Positions 34,905 to 42,925 of a stretch of DNA of 64,000 bases are shown piece after piece. Each line of letters begins with the position of its first letter. Position 1 is the stretch's first letter. A model generated the notes under the pieces. That model had not been told where the DNA came from. It ran no database searches and was given only the letters and a program-made list of their open reading frames with translations. Both the position numbers and the translations under genes were made by a program. The DNA is from a virus. The stretch is from positions 62,001 to 126,000 of the IMG/VR virus record IMGVR_UViG_3300027917_000021. One strand, 5' to 3'.

Positions 34905-36250
34905 TGGAGTATGCACCAGGAATACCTGATAAAAGCTCTAAATCAGTAATACCTTCTTCTCAAGACAAAATATGGTCATATGTAATTCAGTATCATATGG
35001 CAGATGTTGCTGGGCCACACTATGATTTTAGAATATCTGATGGGGCAGTAGCATACTCTTGGGCAACGAGAGCAGGGTTGCCGAGCTTAGGAGATAAGGT
35101 ACTGTGGATACGACAGCCAGACCATACTCCAGAATATATGTCTTTTTCAGGAGAAATTGCCGATGGATATGGAAAAGGATCAGTTAAAGTCATTGATTCA
35201 GGCCAGATCCATGTAATTAGTGCAACCCCGGAAAAAATATCATTTAATTTATATAAAGGTGCAGGAACGCAAAAATTTACTCTTGTTTATACAGGAGGAA
35301 ATAATTGGTTATGCATGAACACAACGCCAACCAAAGAAACACGCCCAGAAATACCAGAGAAAAAAATACAAGCAAGATCTATTGATCCATCTAAAATATC
35401 TTTTACAAATTCTAACCAAATTTTAACTGAAAAGATAGATGGGGCTGCCAGTTTATTTGTATTAAGAAAAGGACGACCAGTAGAAGTTTTTAGTTATAGG
35501 AAAAGCAAGCGAGGTCCGGAACTTATAAATCGGACATATAAATATCCTGATTTATATAATACCATGGTGCCTGAAGAATTAGATAAAACTACTTTATGGG
35601 GAGAGGCCTATGTTAGTGATGCTGAAGGACGAACACTTCCACACAGAGAAGGTACTGGCCTGCTCAATGCTAATGTGTGGAGAGCAAGAGATGAGGTAGC
35701 TAAAAGACACCTTAAATTCGACAATGTAATATTTAATATTGATAAATACAAAGGTGTGGATTACTCTAAAAAACCATATGGTGAAAAAATAGAGCTATTG
35801 AAAGAGATCCAAAGTAAGCTGCCTCAACTCAAGCTCCCTATTATGGCTGAAACTCCTTTAGAAAAAAGAAGATTATATGATGCTATAAAATCCGGGAAAC
35901 ACCCTCACACAACAGAAGGGTGGGTTATTTGGGATTTGAATTCAGACCGCCCAATTAAATCTAAATTAAAATTGGATACAGAATTATATGTACAGGGATA
36001 TGAAGAAGGCAAAGGAAGATTAGAAGGAAAACTTGGAAAAATTTTGGCAACTCCCGATCCACAAGGAAAGGGCCCTATTACGAGAGTAGGTGGAGGATTT
36101 ACAGATTTTGAGCGAGAACAAATCTGGAATAACCGGTTAACATATTTGGGAAAACCGATTACTATAGAATATCAAGAAAAATTACCGTCTGGTAAATATA
36201 GAATGCCCATTTTTAAAGTATTTCGTACTGCAGAGTTTTGGCCTACCTAA
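34904..36250 (+). CDS. 3'-phosphoesterase / ATP-dependent DNA ligase fusion
   Basis: Residues 20-145 are a LigD-type 3'-phosphoesterase domain (HYDFRISDG, SWATRAG, PDHTPEYMSFSGE). Residues 165-350 are the ligase nucleotidyltransferase, with motif I EKIDGAAS (adenylated Lys near 176), LWGEAYV, EGWVIWD and the motif V lysines in IKSKLKLD. The end is an OB fold like T7-type ligases (GGGFTDFEREQIWNNR, then LPSGKYRMPIFKVFR). LigD in bacteria also has a primase domain, absent here. It could mend 3'-blocked nicks in one polypeptide. Overlaps the cyclase gene (AATAATGG). Confidence 0.85.
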   Translation: MEYAPGIPDKSSKSVIPSSQDKIWSYVIQYHMADVAGPHYDFRISDGAVAYSWATRAGLPSLGDKVLWIRQPDHTPEYMSFSGEIADGYGKGSVKVIDSGQIHVISATPEKISFNLYKGAGTQKFTLVYTGGNNWLCMNTTPTKETRPEIPEKKIQARSIDPSKISFTNSNQILTEKIDGAASLFVLRKGRPVEVFSYRKSKRGPELINRTYKYPDLYNTMVPEELDKTTLWGEAYVSDAEGRTLPHREGTGLLNANVWRARDEVAKRHLKFDNVIFNIDKYKGVDYSKKPYGEKIELLKEIQSKLPQLKLPIMAETPLEKRRLYDAIKSGKHPHTTEGWVIWDLNSDRPIKSKLKLDTELYVQGYEEGKGRLEGKLGKILATPDPQGKGPITRVGGGFTDFEREQIWNNRLTYLGKPITIEYQEKLPSGKYRMPIFKVFRTAEFWPT

Positions 36251-36259
36251 TTAAGCAAC

Positions 36260-36288
36260 TTGCCTAAAGCCAATTTTTTGTGTATATT
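36260..36288 (+). promoter_or_regulatory. Promoter giving probable leaderless glycosyltransferase mRNA
   Basis: TTGCCT (36260-36265), 17-base spacer, TATATT (36283-36288). The ATG at 36296 is 8 bases after the -10, where transcription should start. There is no ribosome site. Confidence 0.65.
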
Positions 36289-36295
36289 TGTCTTG

Positions 36296-37159
36296 ATGAA
36301 AAAAATTTTAATAGTGCTAGGGCATAATCGCCTTACCGGAGTTAATACATGGGCATTTACTCTTGGTGATTTTTTAATAAGAAAAGGATATAGAGTTGAC
36401 TTTGAGATAAAAAAAGATTTTGAATATGAACCTAAATTAGAGATAAGTATTCTAAATTCTTTAAATACTCTTAGAACAACTATATATGAAAAAACTTTAC
36501 CAGATTATAATTCATACGATCGTTGTATATTGAATTATAACGTACATCAAAAATTTATGTTACCAGAACAAATAATTTTTGTATCACATGGATCGATGTT
36601 TGAACCATATACACCCTTTGGCAAGGTTTACGCGCATGTTGCTGTAAGTGAAAGGACAAAAAAAGCTACAAATGCTGATTTAGTTATACATAATGGTATT
36701 GATCTTAATAAATTTAGTATTAAAAGATTTCCAAGGACTCCTCCAACTAAGGCTTTAAACATTTTTCGTGGTATTCCTAATTATAGTATATATCGGGCGT
36801 GTACTAATTTGGGTATAGAATATAGACATGTTGGAGCAGCGTTAAATATTGAAACTGAAATAGTCCCTAATGACATAATTATTGGCTATGGAAGATCTGC
36901 TTATGAGGGAATGGCTTCTGGTAAAGCAGTATTGGTACATGGCCCATTCGGAACTGATGGTTGGGTAAAACCTGAAAATTTTGAAAAGCTATTGTATAGA
37001 AATTGTTCAGGTTGGACTGGAGCATACTTTCCAACTCTTCAAGAATTGATGGAACTTATCGATCAATATGATGCTGTAGACGGTAGACATAATAGGGCAT
37101 TGGCAGAAAAATATTTATCTGCAGAAACAATGGCTAATAAGTTTGAAGAATTGTTTTGA
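36296..37159 (+). CDS. Glycosyltransferase, GT-B / family 4-like (287 aa)
   Basis: Begins MKKILIVLGHNRLTGVNTWA, the usual GT-B start. The ATG at 36296 is preferred over the upstream TTG because the promoter -10 lies between them. IFVSHGSMFEPYTPFGKV and VIHNGIDLNKF are typical of the hinge region. GYGRSAYEGMASGKAVLVHG matches the donor-binding signature with its E near 200. At 287 aa it is shorter than most GT4 enzymes (350-400). It stands between virion genes and could modify the virion or the host surface. Confidence 0.75.
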   Translation: MKKILIVLGHNRLTGVNTWAFTLGDFLIRKGYRVDFEIKKDFEYEPKLEISILNSLNTLRTTIYEKTLPDYNSYDRCILNYNVHQKFMLPEQIIFVSHGSMFEPYTPFGKVYAHVAVSERTKKATNADLVIHNGIDLNKFSIKRFPRTPPTKALNIFRGIPNYSIYRACTNLGIEYRHVGAALNIETEIVPNDIIIGYGRSAYEGMASGKAVLVHGPFGTDGWVKPENFEKLLYRNCSGWTGAYFPTLQELMELIDQYDAVDGRHNRALAEKYLSAETMANKFEELF

Positions 37160-37169
37160 TAATTAGTTG

Positions 37170-37198
37170 TTGACAATTTGAAGTAAAAGGTTTATATT
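37170..37198 (+). promoter_or_regulatory. Consensus promoter for neck/tail operon, probably leaderless
   Basis: TTGACA (37170-37175), 17-base spacer, TATATT (37193-37198). The next ATG is at 37205, 7 bases after the -10, with no ribosome site. Confidence 0.85.
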
Positions 37199-37204
37199 TT
37201 CTAT

Positions 37205-37426
37205 ATGCTTAGGCCTGTAATATACCGCGCGACGGAAGGATCAAGTGGTGAAAAGATAGTAGAGATGATAGCACAGAAATTATCTAGACTATCATATAAT
37301 CTACATTTTGATGCACAGGGAGATGTTGTAACAGTAATATCTATGCAAGCCCCAATGTCGATGTCTGACTATTTTACTAAACGGATGTCACAAAAGGAAA
37401 TAAAAGAACTAATTAGGATGCTTTAA
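37205..37426 (+). CDS. Hypothetical protein (73 aa), first gene of tail operon
   Basis: Begins MLRPVIYRATEGSSGEKIVE. Mixed alpha/beta with a methionine-rich middle (VISMQAPMSMSDYFTKRM). The last base of its stop is the first base of the next start (TTTAATGG). No family recognised. Predicted to be made from a leaderless mRNA. Confidence 0.6.
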   Translation: MLRPVIYRATEGSSGEKIVEMIAQKLSRLSYNLHFDAQGDVVTVISMQAPMSMSDYFTKRMSQKEIKELIRML

Positions 37427-38280
37427 TGGGATTTTCTATAGATGCGAAAAGAATATTTATTGGGTTTGCACAGAAATTATTTGCAGAGAATTATGCACTT
37501 ACATGGACGTTAGATCCCAAAACTACTGGTATTTTAATAGGAGATAAGCATTTTATTGAAAGTCCTTTGATTGAAATGAAACCGGCTATAATTGTTAGCC
37601 GTGGCCCATTGAGATGGGGACAACATACAATAGACCAGAGAATGAGTTATAGTTTGGCAAACTTAGATAAAAAGTTTTCAGACATAATTTATGGGACTAT
37701 TGTATATAACGTTCTTTCACAGAATGAATTTATAACAGAGCGATTAGCAGATTATCTATTTACAAAATTAACTGGATATAGAGACCAATTTCGTAGAAAT
37801 GGCATTAATAATATTATAAATATTGCCATGGGAGATACAGTACTTTTAAAAAACAATACAGAAGTAGAGTTTATAAACGTACCAATATCTGTTAATTATG
37901 CGATGCAAAGAAATATTGACCTTGTGCATGATACTTTTTCTAGTATGTATATTACCTCAGAAGCACTAGACATAGAAAATGTTGATGGTGCTGAACTGGG
38001 GGCCGGAATAACAGGAACATATGGAAAAGGTCTTTATATACAGGGTATCGATTATACAATAAGCGGTTCTGATATTCATTTTATAACTATTCCAAGTGGA
38101 GTAAAATTAACATTTGTATATACAGGAAGTACTACATTATCTACTTATTCTGAAGAAATTATTGTACCAACAAATAATCCACTACTCAGTTATGATTTGA
38201 TAGAACCGGTAGACTATATATATCCATTATACTCAGGAATCATTATCTATGACCAACTCTACTCAGGAATATCTAATTAG
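37426..38280 (+). CDS. Virion neck/tail protein (284 aa)
   Basis: Beta-rich with the segment IIVSRGPLRWGQHTIDQR near residues 60-77. It lies two genes before the tail sheath in an operon with sheath and tube, where tail-completion, neck or connector proteins are expected. Overlaps the next gene by 32 bases. Family assignment is by context only. Confidence 0.5.
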   Translation: MGFSIDAKRIFIGFAQKLFAENYALTWTLDPKTTGILIGDKHFIESPLIEMKPAIIVSRGPLRWGQHTIDQRMSYSLANLDKKFSDIIYGTIVYNVLSQNEFITERLADYLFTKLTGYRDQFRRNGINNIINIAMGDTVLLKNNTEVEFINVPISVNYAMQRNIDLVHDTFSSMYITSEALDIENVDGAELGAGITGTYGKGLYIQGIDYTISGSDIHFITIPSGVKLTFVYTGSTTLSTYSEEIIVPTNNPLLSYDLIEPVDYIYPLYSGIIIYDQLYSGISN

Positions 38281-38998
38281 AAGACAAGCTTTTATAGACG
38301 AACTTGAAAAGTTAGGGGCTGTTGGCTTAATTGGTAGGTTGGTTACAGGACTAATGTCTCAAAGTCCTATAGCAAAAGAACTATTTGGAAAAGCATCAAG
38401 ATTTGCTACACAATATGCTACTAATCTTGGAAGAGAGGGATTTCGACAATCAGGAAAAGTTTTTCAAGAGGGGATGACAGCATTAAAAAGCACAACTGGG
38501 AAATCAACAATTCGTCCCATGTTTGGAACCTCTAAACAGGTTATGGGCATTAGGGAGTCAAATAAAATTCCGTTTATGAAAGACCCTATCAGATCAATTG
38601 GTCAGTCGGTTCTGAGAGGCGCTGCTAATTTAGTTAATACAGGAAAAACTATTGCTAAGGAAGGCTTTGGAGCCTATTTGAAAAAAGATTTGGCTAGAAC
38701 GCAGCTTTTTACTAAAACAATAACCGGTGAGGGTGGAAAAGCATTTGATGTGCTTGCTAAACGATCTGTAACCGGAAGACTGATAAATCCTGTATTGGAT
38801 ACAGGAGTTGGTTTTGGAGGTTTAGCTTTAGCCACAAATAAATATGACGAAGCAGGACGTGCACGCAGTTTTGTATCTCGTATTGGTGGCGCAGCTAAAG
38901 AAAGTATTCTTTGGGGACCACTGAGACCATTGGCTATGGCTCATATGACGACCGTAGAATTACCAAAAATGACAAAAGATATAATTAAAGGCTTTTAA
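38249..38998 (+). CDS. Head/neck-associated protein with EKLGA site (249 aa)
   Basis: The N-terminus is MTNSTQEYLIRRQAFIDELE followed by KLGA, so an EKxA-like site (E20-K21-L22-G23-A24) sits where the tag family has it. The rest is basic, helical and glycine-containing. No hydrophobic hairpin. It may be an internal protein processed by the prohead protease. Start inside the preceding gene (ATGACCAAC). Confidence 0.5.
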   Translation: MTNSTQEYLIRRQAFIDELEKLGAVGLIGRLVTGLMSQSPIAKELFGKASRFATQYATNLGREGFRQSGKVFQEGMTALKSTTGKSTIRPMFGTSKQVMGIRESNKIPFMKDPIRSIGQSVLRGAANLVNTGKTIAKEGFGAYLKKDLARTQLFTKTITGEGGKAFDVLAKRSVTGRLINPVLDTGVGFGGLALATNKYDEAGRARSFVSRIGGAAKESILWGPLRPLAMAHMTTVELPKMTKDIIKGF

Positions 38999-39017
38999 CT
39001 ATTAAGGAGTAATCTTT

Positions 39018-40628
39018 ATGGCTTACGTAAAACCAGGCGTCGAAGTTACTCAAACCCAAGTACGCGTTTCTCCAAGTTTGATATCTCCAGATTTAGGAAC
39101 AGTTTTAGTTGGAAAGGCATTCTTTGTTGAAGAAGTAGGAGACTACTCTTATACTGATGTATATAGTGGTGTCCAAATTGATGTAGATTATGCCGGTCTT
39201 CCATCTGGAGCTGAAGTACATACAGCAAGTGTGTATGTTGATCTTATTGGTGGTACAGGAGCATCAGCTGGAACGAGAGTTCATTTAGAATCTGGAACAG
39301 ATTTTACACCTGGAGCAACTTCTGTACAAATTAACGCAGGTTTGGGTTCAACATATCCGGAAGTTACTGGGCTAGAAAATGGCGCAGCAATTGAAATTGG
39401 ATATCGTGCACTTCGTACCGATTTAGATCCATTTTTAACCATGTCAACATTAACTGACATAGAAGAAAAAGTTGGATCCACAATATCTTATAATCCGCTG
39501 GGCGTGGCACTTCATAAAGCTATGTTAAATACTGCTGGATACGTCTTTGCGTCTCCTACACAGGAAGACACACCAGTGGAAACATCAAATGAATTTACAT
39601 CTGCTGATGTAGCATTTGACACGTTGAAGACCAAAGAAATTTATGCAATGGTTCCTTTAACAACAACTGATGCCACAATAAGTGCATTTAAAACACATGC
39701 AATAACATATTCTGAACCGGAAGAAAAAAGAGAAAGAATGGTTGTTGCAGCTCCAAGTATTCCTTGGAAAGACACTGGCGGCTCACCTACATCAGCTGAC
39801 CTGGCAGATACAGCAGTGACTGCCGGTGCAATTAAAGAAGCTGCGTACAATCAACAAGAACGTAGACTTGTCTACGTATTTCCAGATACAATGTTTGTAA
39901 CTGAAACACGACATGTGTCCACGTTGACGGATACTTATCGTGATGCAGTTCAGGGAGTAACCGGAATACCTTTTTATTTAGGGGAAAATAAAACTGTTAC
40001 TGTTAGTGGCACAAAATATTCTTATAAAAAAGGCGATGTTTTGACATCGACAGTGTTATCAAATATAGCTACAGACAATACTTTTCTTATAGTGAATTCT
40101 CCGGTTCCTGGATATATAGGTGCAGCTGCAATTGGTGGAATGATTTCTGGATATCCTCCTGAAACACCATTCACTAATTTAGCTATTACCGGTGTTAGTC
40201 GTTTGAAATATTCGATGGATAAATTTACTGAATCTGACCTTAACACAATGGCCGAAGGTGGTAATTATCTATTAATTCAAACATCTGAAACAGCACCAAT
40301 TTACTGTAGACATCAACTTACAACAGATATGACTTCTGTTGAAAGACGTGAATTAAGCATTCTAAAGACATTAGACTTTGTTGCAAAATTCATGCGTAAC
40401 GGATTATCCGGATATATTGGACGTTATAATATTAGTCCACAGTTTATGAAGCTGCTTACCATGACTATACAAGCACAAATTCTGTATCTTGTTAAAAATG
40501 GCCATGTCAACGACATTAAAATTCTTAGTATTGCACAGGCCGAAGAAGCTGCTGATACAATAGAAGTAAGTCTAAATGTATTGGTCAAATATCCTGTCAA
40601 TTACATTAAGATAGATCTACAGTTCTAA
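39018..40628 (+). CDS. Contractile tail sheath protein (536 aa)
   Basis: Begins MAYVKPGVEVTQTQVR, the usual sheath N-terminal strand, with AAGGAG ribosome site. The middle holds variable beta-domains, and the C-terminal third has the conserved sheath core (RRELSILKTLDFVAKFMRNG, GYIGRYNISPQF, VKYPVNYIKIDLQF). Size is normal for a sheath. It is followed by the tube gene as in most myoviruses. Defines the virus as having a contractile tail. I noticed no EKxA site. Confidence 0.85.
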   Translation: MAYVKPGVEVTQTQVRVSPSLISPDLGTVLVGKAFFVEEVGDYSYTDVYSGVQIDVDYAGLPSGAEVHTASVYVDLIGGTGASAGTRVHLESGTDFTPGATSVQINAGLGSTYPEVTGLENGAAIEIGYRALRTDLDPFLTMSTLTDIEEKVGSTISYNPLGVALHKAMLNTAGYVFASPTQEDTPVETSNEFTSADVAFDTLKTKEIYAMVPLTTTDATISAFKTHAITYSEPEEKRERMVVAAPSIPWKDTGGSPTSADLADTAVTAGAIKEAAYNQQERRLVYVFPDTMFVTETRHVSTLTDTYRDAVQGVTGIPFYLGENKTVTVSGTKYSYKKGDVLTSTVLSNIATDNTFLIVNSPVPGYIGAAAIGGMISGYPPETPFTNLAITGVSRLKYSMDKFTESDLNTMAEGGNYLLIQTSETAPIYCRHQLTTDMTSVERRELSILKTLDFVAKFMRNGLSGYIGRYNISPQFMKLLTMTIQAQILYLVKNGHVNDIKILSIAQAEEAADTIEVSLNVLVKYPVNYIKIDLQF

Positions 40629-40639
40629 GGAGGAATTAG

Positions 40640-41269
40640 ATGGCCAAGACAACATACCAAGATTGGGAATTTAAAGAAGCACACGTAGAGCCAGATGTAT
40701 TAAATAATAATGAAAATTTTGTATCATCTGAATCCATAGTTATTTGTGCTGGTCCTTCCTACGTGGACGAAGGTACAGATTTAGCCGGTCAATTGTATCC
40801 TATAGGTATTCTTGAGAGTGCTGCAGTAGTGCAGAATAAACAAATTCAACAATTGTTTGAAATTGGTTCAAGAAAACCATACATGATTCCGGGACGTACA
40901 AGAGTACAAGTAGGACTTAGTCGAGTAATATTTAATGGTGATTCACTATTAGCTGCTATGTACTATGGAAAGTATAGTGGAACCTTGCCAGAACAAGATG
41001 CAAGTGAAGATTCTCCTGGACATGCTAGCAATTATCCTGCGACAGGTGAAGGACACTTCTATTTAAATCTGGCTTCTAGTTTCTTTAATAAGCCATTTGG
41101 ATTAGCTCTAATAGTACACGATAGTGAGGATGAACAAACAGCAATGATATTACTTCAAAACTGCATGGTTCAATCTCATCAAATGAATGTTGGTGCAAAT
41201 CAGACGATAGTAATGGAAAATGTTAATATTATCGCAGATAGTATCCAGCCAATTATTGTTAGTGCTTAA
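40640..41269 (+). CDS. Tail tube protein (209 aa)
   Basis: Directly after the sheath with an AAGGAGG ribosome site. Beta-rich (IQQLFEIGSRKPYMIPGRTR, VQVGLSRVIFNGDSLLAA) with the LFEIGS..P..IPG pattern common in myovirus tube proteins. Last gene of the plus-strand module and followed by a bidirectional terminator. Confidence 0.75.
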   Translation: MAKTTYQDWEFKEAHVEPDVLNNNENFVSSESIVICAGPSYVDEGTDLAGQLYPIGILESAAVVQNKQIQQLFEIGSRKPYMIPGRTRVQVGLSRVIFNGDSLLAAMYYGKYSGTLPEQDASEDSPGHASNYPATGEGHFYLNLASSFFNKPFGLALIVHDSEDEQTAMILLQNCMVQSHQMNVGANQTIVMENVNIIADSIQPIIVSA

Positions 41270-41283
41270 AAATTAATGTAAAA

Positions 41284-41314
41284 ATATAGGGAGGAGCATT
41301 TCCTCCCTTTATTT
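41284..41314. terminator. Bidirectional terminator at the virion/RNA-island junction
   Basis: AGGGAGGA pairs with TCCTCCCT around GCATT and is flanked by T-rich sequence on the right. It separates the plus-strand tube gene from the convergent minus-strand gene ending at 41309. Confidence 0.8.
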
Positions 41315-41524
41315 TGCATTTCCACTAATCGCTATTTCAGTCTCATCCAGGACTTTTTCTGTTTCTTGAAATATTTTTTCTATTTCTTCAAGACGCTTGT
41401 TAACCTTTTCTAGTCGTATTGTAAGAAGTTCCGAAATTGGATTTCCATCATCCTTTAAAGTTTTAATTCTTGATTCGAGATATTTTTTTTCCATTAGGCA
41501 CATCTCTTTATTCGGACAAACCAT
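41309..41524 (-). CDS. Small coiled-coil protein (71 aa)
   Basis: Begins MVCPNKEMCLMEKKYLESR, with two cysteines near the start, followed by a heptad-rich acidic helix (RLEKVNKRLEEIEKIFQE). Ribosome site AAAGGAGAA. It is the last gene of the minus-strand module and lies downstream of the large candidate RNA at 41571-42290. Confidence 0.7.
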   Translation of the reverse strand: MVCPNKEMCLMEKKYLESRIKTLKDDGNPISELLTIRLEKVNKRLEEIEKIFQETEKVLDETEIAISGNAK

Positions 41525-41570
41525 AATTTTCTCCTTTTTTATTTATATTTTTCTTATACCAGCTTAAGAT

Positions 41571-42290
41571 AAAAAAAAGAGCTGTACTTTACATCCCCTT
41601 GTCTTCGGCAGTTAATTTTAATTTGAAGATGCTTATTTTTTCTAATTTGTTAGTCGTTGCAACTAACGAAGTATTCTGTTTTATCTACAGCTCACATCGC
41701 AAGGCGGCACAGCTGGGAATATTTCCCAGCTGGTGCTTGCTATTTATCCGCCGGACTAGAGCGGTTACAAATAAACTCGGAGATTTATCTCCGAGTTTTT
41801 TGGAATGCGATTGCTCGGCGGATAAAATGAGATGTTCTGGCAAAACGAAACGTCATGCTCATCTCTTCTAGAAATATTTAACTAATACTCCTAGAAGAAA
41901 CGAGCGGGGGACGCCACCCCGATGCATCTCATTTCTTCTGCTTCGACGACGATCGCGTCTCTCTCGGGCTCCAGCCGCCAGAAACCTGGATCCGGATCCG
42001 AGCGTGCGCGCGACGGCCGCCTTGCATGGTCCCACTGGCCGGCGTACCCCAGGCGCCCTAGGCGCCCGCGGTCCTGAAGGGGGGTACCTTCACGTGGCAG
42101 CCCGTCGACTGGAATCAGGGCACAGTACTCTCGCGCATGCACTGCAGCAGGCCTTAGGCGCTGCAGCTGGCCGCACGTTGTCTCTGGTCGCCTGGTCGGG
42201 GACGGTTTTGTTGTAACGGAGACAGGGACGTCAGAGTTACAACAAATAGAGCCTTAAACGAAAGACGAGACGTCTCTCTAGGCTCAGGCA
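41571..42290 (-). ncRNA. Candidate large structured RNA (about 720 nt), unassigned
   Basis: No credible gene in 774 bases. Perfect inverted repeats: 41579-41586 with 41686-41693 (8 bp, then eight U on the minus strand), 41744-41753 with 41816-41825 (10 bp), 41773-41783 with 41788-41798 (11 bp), 41710-41719 with 41723-41732 (10 bp), 42208-42217 with 42236-42245 (10 bp), and 42249-42254 with 42280-42285. The part 41890-42240 is strikingly GC-rich. The U-run after the outer helix and the minus-strand neighbours favour transcription from the minus strand. Size and phage setting recall GOLLD and ROOL RNAs, but I cannot assign it. Confidence 0.7.
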
Positions 42291-42298
42291 GGAGCAAG

Positions 42299-42493
42299 TT
42301 ACTCCTTTGCGTCAATTGTTTCTTTCGAAACAGGCGTTTCTGCTTTTGCCGCCTGTCTTTTTAATTTACGTTGTTTGGCCTTTTCCATCTTCATTTCATA
42401 GCGAAATTTTTTTTGTTCTTTATTTTTTTCTCGACGATGTTCCAATTTGTATGCTTCGCACTTCTTTTTATTCCTGCCTTGTTTTTTGCCCAT
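42299..42493 (-). CDS. Small, very basic protein (64 aa)
   Basis: More than a third of the residues are K or R (MGKKQGRNKKKCEAYKLEHR and onward), with a short acidic end. The ribosome site AGGAAAGG precedes the ATG. It lies between two candidate structured RNAs, so RNA binding is an attractive but unproven role. Confidence 0.65.
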   Translation of the reverse strand: MGKKQGRNKKKCEAYKLEHRREKNKEQKKFRYEMKMEKAKQRKLKRQAAKAETPVSKETIDAKE

Positions 42494-42513
42494 AACACCT
42501 TTCCTAAAAATTA

Positions 42514-42742
42514 AAGAGGTCCGCTGAGGATTCTAACCTCTTGCACAAGATTAATTTTTCATCACTTATCCCCTGTACCGCGATGGATTTACACCAATGC
42601 ACTCGGTGTAGGTGTCTGCGAGGCCTTGTTCGCTCCGAACGAAAAGGATGTGCTTTTTCAAGTAAGAGCTCTTATACCATCATTACGGAAGCTCCAAGGA
42701 AGTACTACGTCACGCGCCGGAAATACTTCCGCGGACCTCAAA
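42514..42742 (-). ncRNA. Candidate structured RNA with tRNA-like ends (about 226 nt)
   Basis: On the minus strand a 9-bp helix (42731-42739 with 42516-42524, GAGGTCCGC/GCGGACCTC) closes the element. Just inside its 3' strand is the hairpin GAGGTTAGAATCCTC (42526-42540), which looks like a tRNA T-arm with one altered loop base. Other helices include 42724-42730 with 42698-42704 and TACACC/GGTGTA. The acceptor-plus-T-arm end resembles tRNA or tmRNA, but the 5' side lacks a normal D-arm and I found no tag reading frame. Confidence 0.5.
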
Positions 42743-42744
42743 TT

Positions 42745-42905
42745 TTCTTAATTATGTTTGTTTGTCTTTAGAGGGACGAATAATAAATTCGCATCTCGCC
42801 GCTGCCGTATAACCTGCCTCTTTTTCACGGAAAAGGCTCCTAGCTTCAGGGCTTATGCCGACACGCGTTTTCAATTTGTTAAACTACCCTCCGCAGGTCA
42901 AGTAT
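42745..42905 (-). ncRNA. Candidate structured RNA segment
   Basis: A non-coding stretch with ACCTGC/GCAGGT (42893-42898 with 42812-42817), a GCCTTTT/AAAAAGAGGC hairpin and GCGAA/TTCGT near 42780-42795. On the minus strand it opens GGAGGGTAGTTTAAC, which looks like a tRNA acceptor and D-arm start, but the rest does not fold as a normal tRNA. May be an upstream domain of the adjacent element rather than a separate RNA. Confidence 0.35.
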
Positions 42906-42925
42906 ACCGATAATTATATCGGTAT

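Noticed and set aside
41599-42216. Short open frames within the GC-rich 41.6-42.2 kb stretch
   Set aside because: Frames of 70-90 codons on both strands lack ribosome sites, have odd composition (W, R, C rich) and overlap perfect inverted repeats. Chance frames in GC-rich DNA.
42514-42742. tmRNA
   Set aside because: The 3' end looks right, but there is no tmRNA-type 5' segment, no alanine-start tag frame with a stop and no encoded CCA.
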